A DNA stretch of 64,000 bases from Ophthalmolycus amberensis (lineage: Eukaryota > Chordata > Actinopteri > Perciformes > Zoarcidae): the NCBI GenBank assembly GCA_024529925.1, contig JAFEUB010001186.1, forward strand, positions 248,001 through 312,000. The letters are read 5' to 3'. The number at the start of each line of letters is the position of its first letter. Position 1 is the stretch's first letter. The notes beneath the pieces were generated by a model. That model had not been told where the DNA came from. It searched no databases and saw only the letters and a list, made by a program, of their open reading frames with translations. The translations under genes and the position numbers were made by a program. Shown in pieces: positions 55,980-64,000 of this stretch.

Positions 55980-58900
55980 GAGGTTCCACACCAGGCTCAA
56001 AATACTGACATCACGTCTGTTGTCTTTTCAATCAATTAAGATCGTGTTGGATGAAAGCAAATCTCTCTGAATTACTGACCTCCTTTCCTCTATTGAAAAA
56101 CTACATATCAAGAAATATACATAAAGAAATATACAGGGCTCTTATTTAAACTGTTTCAGGACAGTTGACTGGGTCTCCTACTTTTAGAAGCGGCTCAAGT
56201 AAGAACGGCCTTCAGCAGTACCATTTATAAAAATAAATAACATTACCATTCCCTTTCCCCTCCCACAGTTTCCTATCAGGTCCGACGTTTCAACCCTTCA
56301 GGTGACCTGCAAAAAACGTTCCTCAATGTGAGGGCTCCTGCTGCCTCGATCTGCCGTTCATCCTGCACATTTAAAGAGCAGCTGTCAGCAGATTTCTTTC
56401 ATTCTCACATATATGTGCAAATGCAGCGCCAGCCTCCGAGGGAATCAATGGTTTCTGCTCAGGATCAAACCCACACAACACTATTGCATCATGTGCTATT
56501 ATTATTCTATTGCAGAGTTTTGCATCTCATATTTGAGACGGAGACAGTAAAACGACTCAGGCAAAACCATCTAATACCTCATGTGTAACACTGGGCACGT
56601 CCAAAGGTTAATCAGCTGCCCCGATTTATTGACTTCAGAGCAGTGTGCTATCAGCCGCTGTTGTGCAACAAGAGAAAAATGAATAACGCTGACAGTCACC
56701 TCCTGCTGTGAATTCTTAGCTCAGCGATATTAGCCTCAGGCTGTGTGTGTGTGTGTGTGTTGACCCTTGCCAGAGATAGTCAATGTGAGTACACTAATCC
56801 TATTTCCCTACAGTGGGAATGAGAGGTCTTGGTGAAGACATGGTTATTGTTCAGCAAGATAAGGATGTAATTCATACACCCACACACGCACAATCACAGC
56901 AGTATACAAAAAACTCGACCTGACACTGAACAAACACACAGATCCATCATGGACGTGATGTTAGCAGCTCTGTCCTGCTCTTTATTGGATTTGGGGAAGT
57001 TAACACCCTATCAAAACCTATCAAAACGTAACATTTGAGATATCCTGACGTAAGCCAAACACACTGGTTGGTCTTCATCCTAAAAACCTTTTCCCTTGTA
57101 ACGTTAAAAGTGAAACCCATTTGAAAATATGGACAATAATTCATGAATCTAGACGCACTCACTTGGATGAACAGAGGCAATCTGGGAGTAGGAAGGGAAT
57201 ACATACAAACTGGTCAAAATCAGCAGGCAGGTGATGAATGAGGGCAGTTGTGGAAAACCAAGGAGGTAGAAAACACACAAGGGCTGGAACTGAAACAAAA
57301 TAGTATTCACAGATTTGCAGAATGTCAAACAGTCATCATTGCAGCGGACCAAATCAATGCTAGCTGGCTAAAATGATTAGATTCCTTTAGTCAGCCTCCG
57401 TTTGACATTAAGAAACCATCATTTAAGAAACTTTCGGAGAATATTGAGGGGGAAATGTGCCCATGTTATCGTTGTAAATTAGTGTCGCACGGAAATTGAA
57501 AGCTTGGAAGGCAAAGCAGTATCTACTATAATGGAAGAAATCAGTCTAAAACTGGATTATCCAGCGATTTCCCAATCGCATACCCTTATTAGTTTTTAAA
57601 TAATGAGTTATCATCCTCCCTGTGAGTCCATTAACAATGTGACATTCTCTAGGTTGAACTCTTGAGTGAAGGTGAGTCAATGTCAGTGCTGTCTGCTCAA
57701 AATGTTCTTCCTCTGAGTATGAAGTACATGCTGGGAATGCTGCAAGGACATACACAGTGAAGTGAGAGGAGGGGAGAGAGGGGAGACAAATGTACCTTTC
57801 AGAGTGAGAAATTGGGCTGTTTCTGAGCAGTTGGTGACCCCTGACCACAAGTTCAGATAGTTACTGAAACACAGTGGCACGCAGAAAAAGAAAGGCCAAA
57901 GAGGGAGACGGGGCCAGAAACATCCAACCAGGGGGGAAAACGCCGAGATTTCCTGCTCAGATTGGAGGCCTATGTCTTTGCTTGCTGACATTTGACTTCG
58001 ATAACCAACCACAAGCTTACCATTCTCTTCTTAAATACGTATTCACGGTCACATTGAATATATAAATCAACCTGCAAGGATTAAGATAAAATGACTATTC
58101 TCATCCTTATCATATTCATTTGATGTTACTGCTTTTTTTGCTACTTTTGCTCTTGTGCTATCTACAGTAGTGGAAAAACATGCCAGTCAAAAGCCCATCA
58201 ACACTCTAGATCAGTACCACACATCTGTCCATCAACCTGTCAGCCTTTGTAGACTTCAAAGTTGAACATCAAGCATTTCCCTTACTGATGTCATTTGTAC
58301 ATTTCTAGCTGTCAGAATGGAATGCTCTCCGTGTTGTAGCCCTGTCGGACTTAATTAAGTCACAGCTAATTCAAAGCATTTACTTCCTTCTGCTCTTGTT
58401 TCACATGAAAAGCTTTGGTCATGAGTATTGCAGAGATACTGATATCGAATACCCGATATTGACTCAAACAGTAGGATCGGGTATCGGTGACAATAGGCAG
58501 ATCTAGTACTGGATACCATTCTCCCAATATTTTACAACAATCACTACATTTATAGCGATGTATTTATTTGTCACATATTTCGTTTTACAATGTTTAAGTC
58601 CAGCCTGGGCCGGTACCCACCGCCCAGGTATTGCTTTCTGGACTTAAGTCGGATCGGTGCATTCCTCATTGCAACCCTCCTCCATCCCCCATCAGAACCA
58701 GTCTTCCCAATTTGGTCCTTCCATTGAGCTCATGAGAAGTCACTTCAGCCATTGCTCTTAAGCCCTTTGCCACCACGACCAGTGTCTGGGCTCCGTAGGG
58801 GGAACTTCCTGTACAGCATGCATCACTGCCCCTCTCAAGTGATGATACCACGATGAGGTCTAATAACCAAAGTACTCTCCTGTTGTGCACTATGTCAATA

Positions 58901-59160
58901 CATCTGTATTATTCATCCTGCATATCTTCAATTATGTCACTTCTGACTGAGTTAGTGTTTGCTATAACATGGTGAACACATCATAAAAGAAATTGTACAA
59001 GAAGAAAGTCACAATAGTTTGAGTGAACCAGCTCACCTCCGATCTATGATACATCTTTTCATTGATTGTATACTAATTGTGACCTTTTGGTGTTAGATAA
59101 ATCCTATATAGACTTCCCTGGGATCATACCAACATTATGTACAACTTTTAGACATATTAA
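55980..59160. other. Non-coding stretch
   Basis: (TG)n near 56743-56760. GATACTGATATCGAATACCC around 58437-58490 resembles the internal part of fish hAT repeats. No exon supported. Confidence 0.4.
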
Positions 59161-59164
59161 ATAA

Positions 59165-59740
59165 GGAGACGACGGGTACATCCCAAGTCTCTTATTTGTC
59201 ATTTCCTTGCTCCTCGGCCCTCGCTTTAACCGAAATATTGGCGGCCGTCCCAAAGCTCTTATTTCTGCTCTGAGGAGCGACGATCGAGGAGAGATCTCTG
59301 AGGAGCCATGAGCGAGGATGCATGAGAGCCGCCTTCCAGGAAGTGTTTTAATTGTTTATTATAAACAGATGATATGCGATTATAAAGTCTTGACAGAATC
59401 TTTGGCGCTTGGACTCTACAGGGAGATGTGTAATGGAGGGGCGTCTGCCCTGAGCAGCAACCAGATAAACCCCCCATGGAGTCCAGACACTGGCTGATGA
59501 GGCTGATATAATGAGAGTTCATGAAGCTGATGAATCTGTGAAGCTGGGGAGGTGGAGGGGTGTGTAACAGCAGCATGAACGTACTGAAGGTGGAGGGAAA
59601 ATCATATATAAAAGAGACAGCAGCAAGATGAAAGGCGAGAGATGAAATTTGCGTTGTGCGATTGGATAGAGGAGACCAGCTGATCAAGACAGCTGATATC
59701 ATGATTGACAGCCCCGAACAATGACAGCAAGGAAATAATG
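59165..59740 (+). repeat. Dispersed repeat, longer copy (partner at 17.7-17.93 kb)
   Basis: Begins GACGACGGGTACATCCCAAG and runs through GAAGCTGATGAATCTGTGAA and TGATATCATGATTGACAGCC. The 59470-59735 part matches 17695-17933 in inverted orientation, placing the natural sequence that a hAT-like element interrupted there. Probably a non-autonomous DNA transposon; its ends were not fixed. Confidence 0.6.
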
Positions 59741-60107
59741 AGCGAGCATGCGTGAGCAGTGATTGTCAGATGTATGGGATATAAACTACCGGCGTCGGCA
59801 TGCAAGAGTACAGTCTGCCCGACTGAACTTACGCGAGAGCTTCATTAGCTACAGCCTGAAATTCATTTCACGACCTCTGTTTCAATTCGCCGCATCTGGT
59901 TTCACTTGTGCCTCCCGCAAAAAAAGTGGTCATCTTCCAGTCACAGGACGGTGGATAACCAGCACGCTGCCGTGCTGCAGGAGAGGACTTCAGCTACAGG
60001 AAGCAAATGTCCAACATTTAGTTCCCGCTGTGTGTGTGAACTCATGCGTAGGTGTTTCTCTAGTGTGTGTGTGTGCGCCTCTGTCTGTGAAGCCTTTCCT
60101 GGTGTGA

Positions 60108-60146
<39 letters not shown>

Positions 60147-61060
60147 GCTGTATAAGTGGTCACCATTTCTCTAATGGCCACTGAAATAACAGGACTGGAA
60201 CCCACAGCATGGGGGCAGTGAGCGCGCACACACACAAACACACCCAAAGTCAGGTCTTAAAAAGTTTTGAAACTAAACTTGCAACTCTTAAGTATGAACT
60301 GTTTCAATGAACAGATAATGGATGCTGGTGTTGCATCACTTCTGCTCAGGTGATCGCAGGGAGTAGACTTGCATACGCGTAATGCCACCTGTGCGGCAGT
60401 AAGAAGCCAGCTGAGCTAACCCTTATAAATGGCTGCTGGAATGTGTAGTAAACAGATTTAACTAACAAATATTTATTTATGTGTACCACTAGAGAAGTGT
60501 AGACATAACATGTATTTGTCGTTCTTCTGCAAAAGTTTTGCCCAGAAGCAGTGAGAGATTTGTGTCTGGCTAGTTGGTACTTGTAGCCGCACTAAATTAA
60601 CAGTAAATCCCTGTAAGCGTGATACAGGACTGAACACCTCAAACGTTGGGATTCTTTTGTTCGGAGTAATGCCACTCTGGCAGCACCTCATGTCAGGGAA
60701 ACAAAGCCTTAACTATGGTCCTAACATGAACCATTTCCTCAAACTAGAAGGTTGGATCTCTGCCAGGTGTGACTGAATTAAGACACGTCATACATTCTTC
60801 CCAAAAAGGTTTGGGTCGTTTTTCCAAATGTCTGTTTCAGATGGGGTCTACATTTTTGCACGTAAGGACTTTTGTGAAAGACAGTCATATCATTTAGATA
60901 CAAACGCCACAGATTGTCTGTTATCTTTACTCAGCCTTGCAGTGGTGACGATGTCTGATGCGTTTAGCTTGATTATTAGGATATACAGGAATATAACATT
61001 GCAGCCAGGTTTTGTTTTTTTCCAAGTTGCTTTGACATAATCTCTTCACTTACCAGATGT
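59741..61060. other. Non-coding with (TG)n microsatellite
   Basis: (TG)n at 60110-60145. Frames near 59763-60184 run into the repeat and are discounted. Confidence 0.45.
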
Positions 61061-61063
61061 ATA

Positions 61064-61180
61064 TAGGGGTGTCACGATTTCCTCTCTAATAATACCATGA
61101 CAATGTAAATGACAGCTGTCAGGGCATTAAACCAATGACCTATTCATCAAATCAAGACTTGATGTGTAACAATGGCTTCG
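61064..61180 (+). repeat. hAT-like left end (TAGGGGTGTCACGATTT)
   Basis: Begins TAGGGGTGTCACGATTTCCT, close in style to the TAGGGGTGTAAC family seen twice elsewhere in the window. The right end was not found. Confidence 0.35.
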
Positions 61181-61354
61181 CCTGTCAGTGCTGAAAACAA
61201 GTTTAAACTGAAGGTTTTATTAAACCGTGACCTCGGAGTGGAAGTCACATCGTTACGTGGATTTGGAGAATCAAGACATCCCGAGTTTCATGATAATACA
61301 AACATAGACTGTGCAATAGTATTTTTGTTAAGAACTATTATATGCAGCAGTATA

Positions 61355-61356
<2 letters not shown>

Positions 61357-61397
<41 letters not shown>
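61357..61397. repeat. (TA)n microsatellite
   Basis: About 20 uninterrupted TA units. Confidence 0.95.
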
Positions 61398-61398
<1 letters not shown>

Positions 61399-62312
61399 CT
61401 TTGTTTCTCCCTTGAAAAAACGTATGGTACTTTTATATTCTTTCCAGCTTTTATTCAGTGTCTGTCACATTCCTACATATTATGAAAGTTATAAGAAGCT
61501 CATATCCTCCAATGTTTTTCTTTTTCCTCCATCCACAATGTCTCACTGCTCCCCTGTTACACCTGTCAAACTGCTCTGTTCCTCAGTTCCTCTTTAGAGT
61601 GTTAAACTGCCCGAATATCTAAGTACACATTAAAAGGGGGACAGCACCTACTAAAGAACAGAGTATAACAGATGTCTTCGTAATAATAAAAACAGACATT
61701 TGGTCTATCATCATAAAAACCATAAAGCCCTGATTCTCTTGAAACCCCAGTTTTATGTTTCCTTGTTGGTTTTCATCAAACCAACGCTTGCAAACGGATA
61801 TTGTGCCACAAAGCTGAAGGTAATAAATCCCTTAATAAAATGAGGATGAACCCAGCACTGATGAGTGCCTCCAGCTCCCACAAGACAAGCAAGGCAAGTT
61901 TTATGACGTCAGTAACTCAATATACACATTTTTCAAGGATGGACACGCAAACTCCTGCAACACACTCACACACAGCTTTGGACAAGCGAACAGGGACCGT
62001 TTGGGATCATCGGTGAGGAACTGGACTCGCCTTGAGACAAAGCTCTTCATATAGCAGCTTTTATTAGCAGGCTATGGTGGTGTGTGTTTGTTTGTGTCTC
62101 TGCAGCATGAGTTGGAGAGTATTTACGTACGTGTTTGTGTTGACTGTGTTCATCAGTCAATAGGGGGCGTGTGTGTGTGTGATGTCGAAGCTTTGTTTAA
62201 TGTCACTCTCAGTGCTGTAAATTGACGAAAACCCAGAGACCCCCTCCCTCGTCTCCAGGCTTTCCGAACTAATTAAAAATACTCTGCATTGGAGAATGGA
62301 TTACTGCAAAGG

Positions 62313-62345
<33 letters not shown>

Positions 62346-64000
62346 ATAAGGCACTTTATTGCATGTTCACTCGCACTGAGACTTGTACATGTGGCAAAGG
62401 AAAAAAGTTGCTGACATTAAGGTTGCTGGTGTTTGAATGTAGGTACGAACATTAGCGCGAACACCTTTCACTCCCTCAAATATGTGTGTGTGTGTGTGTG
62501 TCAGTGTTATATAGAAATGCTCGTGAGAAACATGGAAAGGCATGGTATGATTGTGTTTGTGAGCGATACAAGGAGAAGGAGATAGTGTGTGTGTTTGAGA
62601 GCGACAGATAGTGGAACTATTTGTGTGTCTCCACCAATTGACATTCAGAGTTCTCCCTATCTCCAGCTCCTTCCATCAGTCGGCCGTGGGGAACCAATAA
62701 ATCTCTCTGTGTCCTCAGAGTGGGATGTTTTATTGAATGCCTGCCGCGCCGCTGAAGGAAAACATCACAAGCAGATGAGGGAGCCCAAAAATAAGTTGAG
62801 AGAGGCGATAGAAGACTGCGGGAGGGTGTGAGCCGGCGAGCTTCTCTTAAAAGTAATTAAACAAACAGTGGCGCTCACTGAGACCACTGGCAGCTCTGAC
62901 TGGCCTGCACACTGCACCGTGTGCCACAGAGTCACTGGGCCGTCAGCTTTGTGGATAGTTTGGGAGCAGCCAGCTTTAAATGTTATCACTATTGGCCCTT
63001 TCGCATATGTACCGCCATGTATCATGCAATCGTATTGCTTTTGTGGATTTGGAGCAAGTCGTGGTTAAACGCTGTGTAATTGTGTTACTCGTTACCCAGA
63101 GAGATTGTATACGGATGTATACGTTTCTAAGTGGTAGTATTTCTACGTAGAACACTTGTGGAGCTACTATTAGCAGATACGTTAGCACATCATTAACTAG
63201 CGTTAGCACTTTTATGCTCCGCCAGGTTCTGAAATATAGTGAATTTCTACACAATCCACACAACATTTAGCACTTCGAAAAAACACATTGAGGAAAAACA
63301 AGGTGATGCAACATTTACAGTATTATCGCAAGAATACATTCAGGTCAAAGCTGGAAGCTCTTTCCAGACTCTGCAGCGTCAATGGAAACAACATGAGAGG
63401 AATATAAATAAAAAACTAGAAAACAGTAAGGATTCAACAATGATTTGTAAGTGACTTAACGCTCACTGGAGCCATAAGCTCCAAAAAAAAAGTTGTTCTG
63501 ACTGTTGTTTACTCCACAGTGTGGCATTGAAAGCCTCATAAGCATCCCCCTGACTGGGTCTAGGGAAGGCAAATGCTATGTGTCGCCCCACGTAGTGGAA
63601 GCCTCGTCGGATGCCCCTGCAGTTTAGCCTTGAACTGTGAAGAGGCCAGCTGTTGTCTAGGACCACGGGGGGGGGGAAGCAACCGCACAAGCTTTGTGGT
63701 GCTGAAGAGGCTTTGGAACGAGCTGAAAGAAGCCCAAACGCTTCCTCTCATCTCCTGCAGGGGGACGGACCAGCAGTCAGCAGTGCAGAGCTGAGAGTGA
63801 CAAGTCTCAAGAGACAGGAAGACAGCGAGGGCTGAGCTGCCCGCGGACTAACTGCAGCCGTTGTAGAAAGTGTGAAGCCTCGGACCACGCTGTGTGAGTC
63901 TGCGAACCCATCTCGAGGTGGGGGTGGGAGGTCGGCCAATCGTTTGACACCTTCAACCTGTGTACTCAGTGAAATGAGGTCAGCCCACTAACCTGACCAC
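61398..64000. other. Non-coding; a weak 5'-exon candidate at 63.76-63.89 kb
   Basis: (CA)n at 62320-62344 and (TG)n near 62483-62500; a G-run near 63668. Near the right edge a CTCCTGCAG acceptor-like site (to about 63759) and a GTGAGT donor-like site (about 63893) bracket ~133 bases of higher GC with no long frame, which could be an untranslated exon of a gene to the right. This is only a possibility. Confidence 0.3.

Noticed and set aside
61172..61597. 141-codon plus-strand frame starting MASPVSAENKFKLK.
   Set aside because: Runs through a (TA)n microsatellite (IYIYIY) and shows no domain; the start lies next to a hAT-like end.
1..64000. CRISPR array, phage or prokaryotic defence system.
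   Set aside because: The direct repeats seen are eukaryotic microsatellites and transposons; no spacer-repeat pattern or prokaryotic gene organisation is present.

Overview
This window looks like euchromatic DNA of a bony fish (teleost). The protein-coding pieces are vertebrate or teleost-specific: a ZC2HC1-type zinc-finger exon and an NLR leucine-rich-repeat plus B30.2 (PRY-SPRY) exon set. The bulk of the window is a typical fish mix of decayed transposons (hAT, Tc1, PIF/Harbinger, L1, L2/Rex1-like and RTE-like LINEs, Ty3/Gypsy, a tRNA-derived SINE) with abundant (CA)n/(TG)n and (TA)n microsatellites. Genes have introns with GT/AG sites. There is no sign of operons, CRISPR arrays or prokaryotic genes.

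Layout. 0.1-0.3 kb: one internal exon of a zc2hc1a-like gene on the + strand. 1.2-2.1 kb: a hAT-like scrap, the 5' leader of an RTE-clade LINE (minus) and a compound TG repeat. 2.1-3.7 kb: a long uninterrupted minus-strand reading frame (535 aa) for a coiled-coil protein built partly from recent 300-bp tandem duplications, with a cluster of CRE-like sites just upstream. 4.9-8.1 kb: a nest of a Gypsy LTR and gag-protease fragment with two copies of one hAT family. 8.8-11.7 kb: three well-spliced terminal exons of a fish NLR gene (LRR, linker, B30.2), without a visible NACHT domain in the window. 12.5-14.75 kb: an L1 fragment joined to a Tc1 fragment through a near-perfect 74-bp palindrome. 16-20 kb: Rex1/L2-like LINE end, dispersed repeats and a SINE. 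24-27 kb: an L2-type fragment, then a hAT element with perfect 8-bp target duplication carrying a second, nested hAT-like element. 27.7-28.6 kb: a Gypsy-type gag frame (minus) with an LTR-like leader containing a strong hairpin. 30.8-31.7 kb: a clean non-autonomous hAT. 35.4-36.3 kb: a decayed Harbinger transposase (minus). 46.5-48.1 kb: a second Rex1/L2-like LINE end, a LINE scrap and a SINE tail. 50 and 55.5 kb: two Harbinger-type MITEs with TAA target duplications. The remainder (about 36-46 kb and 56-64 kb) is non-coding with microsatellites and no exon I can support.

How it fits together. The host genes that can be supported are the zc2hc1a exon, the coiled-coil gene and the NLR-B30.2 exon set. 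They do not look like members of one pathway. The next zc2hc1a exon could not be found, so much of the window may be its intron or intergenic space. All functional statements rest on remembered family patterns and reading by eye; no search was run.
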